A stretch of DNA of 64,000 nucleotides from Ciona savignyi (lineage: Eukaryota; Chordata; Ascidiacea; Phlebobranchia; Cionidae): the NCBI GenBank assembly GCA_000149265.1, contig CH003265.1, positions 808,062 to 872,061 of the forward strand, written 5' to 3'. Under the pieces are notes generated by a model. The model made no database searches. It was not told where the DNA came from and was given only the letters and a program-made list of their open reading frames with translations. Positions within the stretch are counted from its first letter, which is position 1, and each line of letters begins with the position of its first letter. The position numbers and the translations under genes were made by a program. This document shows, piece by piece, positions 1 through 12,200 of the stretch.

Positions 1-295
1 ATCAACTCAACGCAAGAAACCAGAAATATGTGGCAAGTAAACCTAAAAGAAGCCAAATAAAATTTCAATTTAAATATATTTCTAACTTTACAGTCATAAT
101 AAAGTAAAGAAGTGTTATAAATTGTTGTGTTATGACGACTGTCCTTTTTTTTCTGTTAGAACGACTATTATCGCTGTTGTGCAAAATGTAACCAATCAGT
201 AAGACGCAGTGTATCAGTTCGAACGTGTTTGATTCTTAAGTCGTGTTACGTCACAATCGATCGCTGTTATAGGCGCTGTTTCGCGAAGAACTACC

Positions 296-414
296 GCCTA
301 CGACCATACCACGTTGAGAACACCCCATCTCGTCCGATCTGGGAAGTTAAGCAACGTCGGGCCCGGTTAGTACTTGGATGGGTGACCGCCTGGGAATACC
401 GGGTGTTGTAGGCG
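296..414 (+). rRNA. 5S ribosomal RNA, copy 1
   Basis: The sequence has the full eukaryotic 5S layout: a 5' end starting GCCTACGACCATACC, the internal RNA polymerase III promoter parts (box A region AGTTAAGCAACGTCGGGC and box C region TGGATGGGTGACCGCC), and a 3' end pairing with the 5' end. Length is about 119 nt, normal for the family. A TTTT run follows directly as terminator. An open frame crossing it has no coding meaning. A second, identical-looking copy lies about 1.36 kb downstream. Confidence 0.96.
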
Positions 415-418
415 TTTT
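415..418 (+). terminator. Pol III T-run terminator of 5S copy 1
   Basis: Four T residues directly follow the end of the mature 5S sequence, as expected for RNA polymerase III termination. Confidence 0.8.
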
Positions 419-1440
419 ATTATTGCTATTCCATATTTCTTTTTAGTTTCTATTAATCAAACAATTAATTGATTACTTTACGCACATTTTAACCTCAATT
501 TTACCATTTTTGTTACATTTAACTGATATTCGCGGTTGTTCTTTTCATCAAATTGCAATTTAACATTTATATAAGATATGTTATCAAACAGACCGTTAAA
601 CTCGGTTTAATGTTAGCATAGAATATGAACACCAACAATATTTTGTACAATGTCAACAACCAACATTATTATTTAAACAGACCAACCAAATATTCAAATA
701 AAATTATTAGAAAAATAGTAATTCCCCACAAGCACTGGTAATAAGCACCCTGTGACGTCGATTAACTTTATTGTTTTATTTCTGTTTTTCAATGTCATAT
801 ACATAATTACGTCATAATTACCGTGACTTTCTTTAAAGCGAATAAAACGTTGGGTTAAAAATTTGATTCTAGAGTTTCTGGTTCCAATTTCGGATATATT
901 TTTTTCTGACAAACAATTAACTTATTCAGATTTGATAGACACATTTAACCTACTTGTAAAAGGTCCAGAAAGGGACGGTCGCAATGCGCATGGACAACAA
1001 TTACAGTCAAATGCATTACATTGCACTCTCTAGTCAGCGTACAGAATGTGTAATGAATCGAAGAAAATGTTTCACTTAACCGGTTGTAACGACGTTTAAA
1101 GTTATTTCCTGTTGCTGCGCTTATTACCATACTTTTGTAAATTTAAACTAAACAGTAATATGAACTGCACTAGAATAGCAGTTTTTGATATATACTAGTT
1201 TACGTGACATACATTTGCGATTATAAGCGCTTTCGCTTTAACCTTGTGCGATTATTATCTTAACCGGACAAACTTGTTTATCCTTAAATTGTTTTTACTT
1301 TAATCTTAACTTCACACAGTTTTTCTTTTGATTTTAACAGAATATCTAAAACTTCGGAATGTAACATAGAAACATAAGCAATCAAACAATTAACACAAAC
1401 GCGATAATCCAAAAATCAACTGAACAAAATCTATTGCAAT
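419..1440. other. 5S spacer, no gene seen
   Basis: AT-rich spacer between the two 5S copies. Its first part (to about 555) is related to sequence after copy 2. No coding region with splice support was seen; the short frames on the minus strand look like chance. Confidence 0.6.
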
Positions 1441-1656
1441 ATATTTCTAACTTTACAGTCATAATAAAGAATTGCTATTAATTGGTGTGTTATGACGACT
1501 GTCCTTTTTAATCCTGTTAGAACGATTATCATCGTTGTTGTGCAAAATGTAACCAAATAGTAATACGTAGTGTACCAGTTCAAACGTGTTTAAATCTTAA
1601 GTCGTGTTACGTCACAATCGATCGCTGTTATAACCCCTGTTTTGCGAAGAACTATC
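1441..1656 (+). repeat. 5' flank of 5S copy 2, repeated from copy 1
   Basis: This stretch matches 84-295 upstream of copy 1 with scattered substitutions and small gaps. Shared blocks include CTAACTTTACAGTCATAATAAAG, GTGTTATGACGACTGTCCTTTT and CGTGTTACGTCACAATCGATCGC, cut here at 20 or so bases each. The downstream flanks (415-555 and 1776-1890) are also related, but copy 2 lacks about 50 bases. So the whole transcription unit with flanks was duplicated and then diverged. Confidence 0.85.
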
Positions 1657-1775
1657 GCCTACGACCATACCACGTTGAGAACACCCCATCTCGTCCGATC
1701 TGGGAAGTTAAGCAACGTCGGGCCCGGTTAGTACTTGGATGGGTGACCGCCTGGGAATACCGGGTGTTGTAGGCG
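1657..1775 (+). rRNA. 5S ribosomal RNA, copy 2
   Basis: Same 5S sequence as copy 1, with both internal promoter elements and the terminal stem intact, followed by TTTT at 1776-1779. The gene body appears unchanged while its flanks have diverged, which suggests selection or gene conversion on the RNA-coding part. Confidence 0.96.
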
Positions 1776-1779
1776 TTTT
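1776..1779 (+). terminator. Pol III T-run terminator of 5S copy 2
   Basis: TTTT directly after the 5S 3' end. Confidence 0.8.
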
Positions 1780-2160
1780 CTTATTGCCATTCCCCTAATG
1801 CAGTTTCGCACATTTTAACCTCAATTTCACTTTTTTTGTTACATTTAACTGATATTCTGGGTTGTTCTTTTCAACGAATTGCAATTTTCAGATGGAAAAA
1901 ATGTGTCAATTTTTTTTATTTTTAATTCGATTCAATGGAAACGTCTGACTATGCTAATTGGTTTTGCAATAAATCTGCTTTAACGAATGTCTTATCATCT
2001 GCATATTAGATTCGAAGGAGGGAAAATACACCCAAACAAATAGCAAATACACCTAAACAAAAACCAAAAGGGTTGTGTTAAAAGATTATTTCCTAAATAA
2101 TTTACTAGATTGGAACATCCGCTGAGTGGCGCAAGTTAAACACACAAGAGGCTCTGCGGT

Positions 2161-2180
2161 AGACATGTTCAGGCTTGCCT
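2161..2180 (+). promoter_or_regulatory. Perfect p53-family response element upstream of MDM2
   Basis: AGACATGTTC followed without spacer by AGGCTTGCCT. Both decamers fit the p53 half-site RRRCWWGYYY at all ten positions. It lies 483 bases upstream of the proposed MDM2 start codon. Vertebrate MDM2 is a direct p53 target through its promoter and first intron; the placement here fits the same feedback loop. Binding is inferred, not shown. Confidence 0.75.
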
Positions 2181-2662
2181 GTAAGAGTAATATTACTCAT
2201 AAAGATGTTACAGACATCATTTGCTGATTCTGGCATTTTATGCGTCGATCATATCATGTTTCACCACATCGGTTTTTGACCTACTGGTTTAAACACTTTG
2301 TAAGAGAATTTGTTAAAAAGTTACACAAAGAAAAAAAATATTTCTGGTTTTATAGCGGCATTCTATTCTATGCTTAATTTATAAATAAAGTGGCGAAATT
2401 TGAATTTGGTGCTCGTGTATGGAAAGTAGCATAAATCCGCGTTAAAAATAGAGGAGCTATACTTGCAATAAAATAGAGGTAAAGGTTTTTCGCCAGTTAT
2501 TAGTGAGCAGTTTCCGTCCATTTTGTTTTGATAATTTCAGGGTACATAACAGTACAAGTAGCATAAAATTAACATATTTTAATTATAATCTTTGTATTTA
2601 AAATTTTGAAACTTTTTAGGTAAAGTTTAGGTTACAGGTACTGATCGGATTAAACCTATAAT

Positions 2663-5600
2663 ATGGTAAGATTTATTTGTGGTAATTAAATAATGTATCA
2701 GTAAATACGATTTTGTGTGTTAAATTAAATAATGTATCAGTAAATAAAGTACCCGTATACAATTTAGACCAATAATATACAATACCAGTATGTCATTCAA
2801 CTGCTTTGTTCCAGGCTACTAATTCATCGACCACCGTCCAGCATTTTCGTACGACACCAAAGCTGTTAGCAGTTTTACAGTTGGGTGGTGCAACTTGTCA
2901 ACTGTTCACTGCTGATCAGGTAGGCCACGGCCATAAGTATTTTCATTCTGTATGAAGGATAGTATATTGGATGGTGTCATGTTTATTTAATAAACGATTG
3001 TAAAGTTAACGACAAAATAAGCTAAGGGTACAAGAATATGACTACATGTCATTAACATGATTCTATATGCATTATCATTTATAATTGTCGCATGGTATCA
3101 TACTGTCATAAATATATTATGTCACAGATTGTGTTGTATCTTGGAAAATACATCGAAAATAAAAAGCTTTTCAACCCTTCCAATAAAAGAGTGATTCGAT
3201 GCAAAAACGATTTGCTGGGTGAAGTCTTTCGCGTCAACCAGTTTACTGTGACAGATTTCAAGTAAAATTTGCTAATTTTTTAATATTATTTGTAACACCA
3301 AGATTAGTTTTTTAATATTATTTAAGATTATATTAAACTTTTTTAATAAGAGGTTAAGATTAGTTTTTTAATATTATTTGTAACACCTCTAAAATGAGGG
3401 GAATTATCAATGAAAAGTTAGGAAATAACCCGACTTAAAAAATCTCATTTACGTTTCATACATGCGGTTTCTGTTGTAGGGATCTTTGGAAATTGTTATT
3501 TCCATGCTTATTGCCAGCAACCCGAAGAGAAGTAAGCAATAGCCTTGCGCAAGAAACACCGGTGAGATTTGTGTCATAAATTAATGATAAAAAGTAAGTG
3601 TGTAATTTTTGTTAAGGTTACATGAAAAAACTTGTTTTAAATAATACTCAAAGCTGTAAACTTTTTGTTTTACCATCGATGTAAAGTGTACACAAAAAAA
3701 TAATTTCAAGGCATGCTTAAAGTATACTAACCAACAGTAACTATATTGTTAAATTTTTATGTCATGAAATCTAAAAATTCTTGTGATTCCCCAGCCACCC
3801 ATAGAACAACCAAGCACAAGCAATAGCGATGGAGATTCAGAACTGCCATGGTGGTACTTTATAAGTCCCCGGAGAAGCAAAGAAGAAGACTCGAACACTG
3901 GCACCGAAGTCGGGAGTTATCATGTAGGTCTTTGTTCAGTACAGGTATGAATGTACAGCTCCTGCCCTGAAAAGAATCTCCGTAAGTGAATAAGGACATT
4001 GCCTACCCTGATTATCTTAAACCAGCCACCTTACCTGTGATACCTATCTTCTGACACATGATATACACATTTTATGTGGTTCTGTATATTTATACATTGT
4101 TATTTGTGTTCAGTGCCACCTGTAAAAGTGAGCATCCCACTGGAAGAGTGGATCAGATAGACAACTGAACCACTTATCAAGGTTGATTTGGATGCATATG
4201 ATTCTAATTTGAAGAAATGTGATGTAGATGGAAAGGTGAACCTTTCAGACACGGTCGAATATGTTTGAAACACTTTTGTTTTGGGACACCAACTAAAGTG
4301 ACGTCTCTAACTATCATATACAACACACTGTAAAAGCTAAGGTAACCTGACTGTAGACAGGGGGTAATATGTGTTTCAACAACAATTGCGACCAAAAATA
4401 CTATCAAAGGTATTTACATCAACATAACAAATTTCCAGTTCGAAACAACCCTCAAATATATTGTTGTTTTTTCTAGGAACGGGAAACACTGGAAGCTCAT
4501 GACAGTGAGTACGAGAGCGAAATTGATGAAATGATCGAGTATGAGCCGGCAGACAGCGATTCGGAGGTTTCCGATGCCGACACTGAACCTGTGACCTCGG
4601 ATGAGGAAGATGTCACCGCCGTGAGTTTGGAAATGATGCGAACACATTCTTTCCTTTTTTATCTGTTTGCCATTGCAAAAGAATTTCCTGGTATTCCATT
4701 AAACCACACAAAAATAAAAATTTGGGCAGATTCACATTTTTTCGTAGTTATATTCTAAGAAATGGTTATTTTATATAAAAATTAATGTTATCTATTTCTT
4801 TAACCATCACAAGACTCTTTCGTGTGAATTTTTGCATCATGTTATTAGTTTAATGGTGCAGGGCACTTAATATCATATAAGCAGGTCCTTTTTACAATTT
4901 AAGCATTTCACTGGTCCAATATAGTTGCATTTAATGTTGATATGACTCTGGACTATAAACATCATTTCATAGAATTAATTACCACAAGATTTATGATTCT
5001 TTAATCATCACACAGCATAAAAACATCGTTTAACAGTTACTTTTTATTTTACAGCTTCACAGGTTAAAAGAGTTTCAGTCAGATGAAGAAACAACCACAA
5101 CAGATGCAAGTCTGGATTCAGACATTATGCTCGAAGTATGTACCCATTGTTGGTTGTAGAGTGGATAGGCCTAGTGCGTAACATTTAAAAATGTGAAAGT
5201 TAATTGTTTTAAATAAACGCTTTATTGTTTTGTTTGGTAAAAATGGGATTAGAAAATTTATTGAAATTTCCATCAATTTTGCAGGAACAATGGATTTGCC
5301 CGGAATGTCACACAAGAAACTCCCCAAAAGTGGGTTATTGCCAGGGATGCTGGAAGTTGCGGAAGGATTGGGTTGAAGACAAGCGAATGCAGCGAAGCAT
5401 GACCGACCCGATGGCGTTATCACAGGAAACGCCCCCCTCCTTTCCAGAGCGTAGCATCAGCCTCGATGTTTCAGACGGTCGAACTTCAATGAGTATTGGT
5501 TCTAGTTCATCGATTGTACCTACACTGCCGTCGTTTATGGTGACAACGCCGCCAAACTCGCTCAAGCATAAACTCCCGGATAATCAGTCGGAGGAGTCAA

Positions 5601-5905
5601 TGGAACAGGAGCCGAAGAAGATGCACTTCGAAGAGTCCATGGAAAGCGCTGGAGGATCTCGATCGGAATCGATCCCGTCCGAGATCTCTTCCACCTCCAA
5701 TAGCAGCTCGGACTTGGCCAACTTTCCCGGGTTGTGCAACATTTGTAGGAACTATCCCAACGATGCCACTATGATCCATGGAAATATTGCTCACCAATTT
5801 TGTTGTTTCCGTTGCGCAAAACGATTAAAACGAAAAGGCAAAAGTTGCCCTGTCTGTCGGCAACCCATTATGCTTGTTATTCGTAATTATATAGTGCAGC
5901 AATAA
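2663..5905 (+). CDS. MDM2: MDM2/MDM4-type p53 regulator, E3 ubiquitin ligase
   Basis: Exons 2663-2665, 2815-2919, 3128-3261, 3480-3561, 3795-3923, 4477-4620, 5055-5135 and 5285-5905 join in phase to a 432-residue protein. Residues about 10-95 form the p53-binding SWIB-type domain (RTTPKLLAVLQ, then YLGKYI matching the YLGQYI helix of vertebrate MDM2, then CKNDLLGEVF). An acidic, Ser/Asp/Glu-rich middle follows (exons 5055 and earlier). Residues about 229-257 are a RanBP2-type zinc finger (WICPECH...YCQGCW). Residues 376-432 are the C-terminal RING with the MDM2 ligand order (CNIC, IHG, AHQ, CCFRC, CPVC). All three MDM2 domains are present in family order and length is close to vertebrate MDM2 (about 490). 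The start is least certain: the ATG is the last codon before a GTAAGA donor. Ligase and p53-inhibitor roles are known for the family and inferred here. Confidence 0.93.
2683..2745. repeat. Short direct repeat in MDM2 intron 1
   Basis: The block ATTAAATAATGTATCAGTAA occurs twice, about 40 bases apart, between the first ATG and exon 2. No function is evident. Confidence 0.7.
3273..3388. repeat. Three imperfect AT-rich repeats in MDM2 intron 3
   Basis: The core TTTTTTAATATTATTT recurs three times, two copies continuing into GTAACACC. It is simple local duplication inside an intron. Confidence 0.65.
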
Positions 5906-6000
5906 TGTGTTATTTTGATTATACTCCATCAGTTTTTATTTGATTATATTCTTCAAAATGCTGCCGTTAAATATAAATCGTTTAATTCTTATTCAAATCC

Positions 6001-6006
6001 ATTAAA
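6001..6006 (+). promoter_or_regulatory. Candidate poly(A) signal (ATTAAA) of MDM2
   Basis: ATTAAA lies 96 bases after the MDM2 stop codon. The neighbouring gene on the minus strand has its own signal at 6193-6198, so the two genes converge with about 190 bases between the signals. Confidence 0.5.
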
Positions 6007-6192
6007 AATCAGCACCAAAAATTTTCGTAACATTTGTATTTTATGAAGTAAAAACACTAAAACTGCTTGTTGATGCAAATAGTACGGTGCGATGGCTCGT
6101 CCAACTAAAGTTGTACTTTAATAGTATTGTACAAATCTGATGTTATGTTTGAATTTGGTGTGACTGGAGAAGTAGTGGAAAACGCATCTGCG

Positions 6193-6198
6193 TTTATT
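6193..6198 (-). promoter_or_regulatory. Poly(A) signal (AATAAA) of the large zinc-ribbon gene
   Basis: AATAAA on the minus strand, about 60 bases after the stop codon at 6257-6259. Confidence 0.65.
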
Positions 6199-6256
6199 GC
6201 ATTGTGAGAAAGATAAAAGGGAACTGAATAAAAATACAATTGGTGGGAAAATACAT

Positions 6257-9200
6257 CTATGCATACAAATCGGTTAAATGCAAGTTAGGCTGAAATGAAT
6301 TAATCATATCCAGGACTTCTTGGGTGAATAAGTTCAACTTTACGAAACAAACTTTGGGTAAATCTAGTCTTGGAGGTAAACGAAGAAACCGGGGAATTCC
6401 CCACAATGGGTTGATTTTGTAATATGAAGTCCTGCTGGCTGGGCCGGGCTTTCGAATTTTAAGAATTTCTATTTCCGGCTGTTTTGTGTGGTTCTTGTGC
6501 GATTTGACCGATTTCTTACCCTTTCCAATGTTTTTCATTCGCTGCAGAATGTCCCGCTGCTTCTTTGACATAGAAATCCCACGATTGGAGGCGTGTTTCA
6601 TCTCCACCCTCGGCCGTTTCACCTCCACGACGGTGGAGCGATCTTCGTCGGTGTGTCGTTTCAGCACCAGCAGCGGAATTTTTGGCATTTCCTCGTCACT
6701 AGAGGAGCTAGAGTCACTCAAGGATCGGACTGGCTCCCGGTGGATGGGTTTTTTCGACGGAACATTTTTTCGGGCGGTTCTCTTTACTTTCACAGCAGCC
6801 ACATCAGTTTGAACTTCGCTGGTGGTGGCTTCGACAGATACTTTCCGAGAAGGAAGTGAAATGGTGGTCTTCAAAGATGAAGTCGACCTTTGAGCAGCGT
6901 ACAGTGCAGTATCATCAACTGCTTTTGTCTTTTCCACAACTTGGCCTATACAGTTGTTGTCATCAGTTTTCGAAACGATTTTTTCGGAATCCAATTTCTG
7001 CAAACTATGAATGCGCTTTTTCTTTAACTTTTTAATTTTCCTTTTCTCAGAATCATCGGATTTTGTTTCCGAATCTTGCTTGGTGTCCCCCTGTGTAAGG
7101 ACTTGGAGCAAAGATGCATAACAATATCGGCAGCTGTAACCCTTGATGTCGTGGTTGACCTGGCTACATTTGGGACACTTCACGTCTCTTATCCTCCGTG
7201 AGTGACATTTTGAGCATCTGAACGATGAGCTCATCATATCTCCACACTGGGGGCAGAAGTGAGTAGCAGGGTCCTCAGAATGGGGCGATTGCTGTTTATG
7301 GTTCGATGGCTCGGCGATTTCTGTTCTGTATGGGCTTCTCAGTTGGGGGGAATCACCAGTGGCAACAACAACAGGTGCAGAATGAGGGTGGTGGTCTTTT
7401 TTTAAAGATTGTGATATCACATTGTTTTGTGATGTTATATCACGTGATTTTGGTGATTTATCACGTGAAGGTGATTTTATATCACCTAATTGTAAAGGTT
7501 TCTCATGTGATACTGCTTTTAAGTCCCTTACTTGTGAGGGTGATGTTATATCACGTTGAGATGGTTTATCACATGATGGGGGTATAATATCACGGGATTG
7601 CAATGGTTTATCGTGTACTGATGGTTTCATATCCCGTGATTGGGATGGTTTTTCATGTGTTGGTGATGTCATTTGGTGGAATTGTGATGAAGTTTCACGC
7701 GGATGAGCAACCACTGCATTATTTGACGTCTTCTCTTGAGTTATCTTCGCAAACACTTGTTCAATGATTTTCATATAATCGCTGGAAAAATGAACATTTT
7801 AACATATCAGAACAAAAAAAACAATAAAACAAACTTACTTATTACAATAGTTAAAGGTAATTTTTTTAATGTTTAGACCATTTACTGCAAATTTAACACA
7901 ATGTGACACAACTACATTATGTAGTTTAATGCATAAAAAACTTAATAATCACATTTAATTAAGAACTACCAATGTAAGTTATATTGCCAGCCTAGAGTAT
8001 AAAACGTTGTAAACTGTGTATTTTTTGGTTTAATTCTGCGACTTACTTTCTAAGCTGTGAATTCGCAATGAAAAATCGAGTTTCGAGAATCATGGTCCGA
8101 CTGGTGTGCACCTCGAAGTCGCAGTCGAGCATCGTTCTCACGATGTTCGTCACGAAGATTCGGAAGCAATGAAGCAGCCGCTCGATGTCGCTCTGCTCCT
8201 GGACGCACAACTCCTTCATCCACTGCGGAGTGCAACAAGGGTTAGGAGGTGTCAGGGATGCAAATTGTCCCGTAAAAATTATCCTTAATTTGACTTAACT
8301 TGAAATCAAACATTATACCCGTTACCAGCGAGATGACATTTAAATTATTAGCAACACTTTAATATTAACAATTTATCTAGGATTTCAAAATTTTAAAACA
8401 TGAAAATTACAACAAAAATACAAACCTTGGCTACATTCACGATGATTCAAAGGTTTCATGCTTTTCACAATATAAAACAAAAATAATTTAAAAAACAAAG
8501 TTCCAGTTGTTTTGGTCTGTCATAAGCAGAGGAACCACTTACCGAGGTGAATTGTTGCAGCGTGTGCTGTACGAGAGTGTTGAGTGCACGCTTCATGTTG
8601 TTTCTATGCAACGCCGACCAAACTTTTATCCAGTCCCCGGGCATCTAGGATATAAGGTTTCTATAGTCAGATTTTCATTGAAGGAAATTCCCCATGTGAA
8701 ACAGTAGCTAAGAGCAATGATTATTATTTAATTTTCTTCCGCTAACTAAAATTCTTGGGCGAAAGTCGAAACTTTAAAATATTTCATGTAAAAGTTGTTA
8801 TCATTATCAGTTATAATAATTGTGTTTGTGAAACTTTTCAACCACGCAACACCACAGAAATAAAATGTACCATCATTTTAGTGGTTAATTGCGTTTTTCA
8901 TCCTACAAGTAAAATGTATTTTTTGCTTTAAAATATTGGAAAATACAGAGATGCAATGGCCCCACACTGTGCACTACAAAAAATATTTCAAAGCTGAAAC
9001 ATCTGATTTATCACAACCGAAGTTACTTACATTGCTGGAGCATTTAATGCATATAAGCCAACTTAATGTTTCATGAGCGCAGAGTTTCGTGAAAAGAAGA
9101 ATCAAAGATTCCTTTTGTTTCTCGTTCAAACTTTCTTTGCATTCTATCACTTTGGCAACCTGACCAAAAGCAGGGTGTGTAAAATGTTTGTTAAGTAAAA

Positions 9201-12200
9201 AGGTAACATGAGGTTTCATTAAAAAGGATGGTAACAATAACATTATTCTTGGATATAGGTAAAGTAACATACTTTGTTTCAATTAAGAGGACTTGAATAA
9301 AATATGAACACAAATAAGCAATCGAAGTGTTTATTATTACAGTTTTTACCATTAAGATGTGCAGTACCTGCCTTACTACCGCAGTAACAAAATTCAGTAC
9401 TTCGAATCCACATTAAAAAATTTAGTACTAAAAGGCGAAAATACATGGAAATAAAGTTATTTTGCCAAAATTTTAAAGTAAAGCGATGCATAATTTTAAA
9501 AAACACTACCTCTTCCATAATATCCAGTTGGTTTTGTCGGAACAATCATGTTTTTCCGTCAAATTAGCGAATATCCACTTGATTATTGGGTTGTTTTGCT
9601 CATTAACAGCGGCGTGGAATAACAACGTCTTTTCTCTACCGGATAAACCATCTCTGTGATGATAAAACAAGGTAAGTATGTTAATACGGCGAAATTTTAA
9701 ATTGTTGTGTGTGGTCTGGACAAAGCCGCACATGAGCAAGTTCAAACAAGGGTGTGGTTCCTTCCAAGAGTGTCATAAGCTCTGTTTTAACGATAAACGA
9801 AGTACAGAGTAATTATTATTTATTAAAATTTAACCATTTTTAATGTTGGTATCAAAATTTAAACTTGTTTATAAATTTTAAAAATCTCAATGTTTATAAG
9901 CAACGTATATCAAAAAATATTGATTATGCAATTAGCAGTTTTGCATGATAGTGAAATATGCATTTTTGGTGTGTTATGGTTTGAAATACAGATATTTACT
10001 TTAATAAAGAAACAAACCTCGCAAAACGATTTTGATATGCTGTTAGTATCTCTGTGCATCGCAATTCCCAGTTGCTTTGGGCGTTCTCGAACATTTGCTT
10101 GTACTCGGTGATCACCTCAAGCGAGTGTGTGAGGCAACAAACCTTTCCTATGACATCACAATGCTCTCGCACCGCATCATCATTCTGAGAGGAAACATCG
10201 TGACTGACTCGGGAGTTTTAAACATGACATCGTACTTACATATAGACGCTTGCTCATTATTTTCTTAAACACGACGTTATAAAGCCACTGGGCGGCATTA
10301 GAGGACTTTTCAGATGCCAACCTGAATTAGAAATGAAATGATTTCATATGGACCTGTGGCCGATTGGTTAATGTGACCGACACATAAACCGCATTCAATA
10401 TAGAAAAGCAGTCTTTGTTACAAACCATCATGGGTTCAAATTCTATCTAGATAAAAAAAATTAAAATTAAAAATTAAAATAACTTTTTTTATATTTAATA
10501 ATTTAGAATGATATACATGGCAGACCAAACCAACAGTTGTTTATAAAATACTAACTATACACAACAAACATATTTCAATAGCTTGGACAAAACGCTTTAA
10601 AGATTATCTCCTCTTTCTAAACTGTATTACAACAATACTAATCATATAAAGATATTACACAAAGAAAGCTAATTGCATCCAGTGAATAATAAGACACGAC
10701 TTAGACCCACAATCAAGATTTCCACTTTGATTACATTACTTTACCTTTCAGCAAACTTGCTACAACTCCTGATGACATAATTCCTCATCGCTGTTACACA
10801 CGTCGTCCACTCGGCTTTTATAGTCGTCTCCATGAACATTGTGACATCATCAAACGTGAATTTCATTACAATTCTGCGACGTAAACAATGAAATATTCAA
10901 AAGTTAATTTTTTAGGGATTTTCTCTGTTTGAAGAAGGTACTAAATAATGTTATTGCCTTGATTCCATGATGTAAATAGTAATCAAGAATTAAACGACCA
11001 GTTCTTCCATCAAAGATACTTAAAATGCTGAAAAGGTGATCATGTATCCAAGTTAAATGAAACTGGATGTGAATTTGTTAAATAGCTGGTGGAATAGAGA
11101 GTGATTTAAAAATCGACCGATCGATCTAGCCAAAACTTATTTTTAGAATGGTTTAAATTAGTTATAGCTATCTATATACAAATCATCACAACTAAATATA
11201 TCATAATACTCAGTTCCTAGTAATCAACACGTCTTGTCGGCAAAACAGTAATTGAACAAAAAAAACAAACTTACAAATTAACAGACTCGTCATTAAATTG
11301 AGCCAACGTCAAGATATTCTGCTTGCATCTAGCGATCAACCATAAGATCACATTGCGATAACCGCAACCAAGGATGGCAGGTTGGGTGAACAAGTAGAAG
11401 AGTGCCCACTCGTTTTTCTGCATAAATGTACAATTTTATTTGATGTGTTGGTAACATACAAATTATAAACTATGGAAAGGGGCTGGAGAAACAGAGAGAA
11501 TTTGGTCATGATATTCAACTATTTGGTTCGAAAAGAGTGGAATAGTTTATGTTTGTATAATAGTGATATTGGCTTTGCTGATTCTTTAACTTTTTTTGTG
11601 GGAAAGTTAATACTGTTTTTTTAATAATATTGATATTTAAATTAGGCGCAATCAAACTGCACCTTTAGGTGACATGAAGTGGAAATACCACAAATAAATC
11701 TAATGCATAATGGGCCTTTTAACCAGGTTGTTTTCAGTATAAATAATAACCACTATTGGTGCTTTGTCCTGTTGCTTTAACAGGTATTGGTACAACGCAA
11801 CACTTTTAACAGAAGGTTGATACAGCACTACCAAGGCTATAAGTGGTTCGTATCTCGCGTTCTTAAATAAAAACGTTGCTTACCGCGTAAGTCTTCATAA
11901 CTGCTTCAATATGATCCTGGTTCCCGCAGCCTTTCTTCATGAAGTTAAGTATGAGCAACGAGCAAGTGAATATCGCAACTTGCCCGTCGATGGCCACGCA
12001 TTTCATCAGGAAACGGGAGCAAGTGTTCGACATCGTAACCTGACTGCTCAAACGGACTAAATCCGCACCCAGTCGGGCCCAGGTGGACACCATCGACACG
12101 TTGCGATCCAAAGGGACCTGGTTCACCCATGTAGCGAGCCAAAGGTAGCAGGGGAAGTTTAGTTGCGCGTTCTGGTTGACCTCCATGAAAATAAGGAACA

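Noticed and set aside
229..411. 60-codon open frame over 5S copy 1
   Set aside because: It lies across an rRNA gene and its start would be TTG; no coding evidence.
9700..9790. Coding-like stretch on the minus strand (LMTLLEGTTPLFELAHVRLC) preceded by an acceptor
   Set aside because: No donor keeps it in phase with the exons at 10018 and 9510. It may be a real exon hidden by another indel, so cDNA should settle it, but it is not included in the model.
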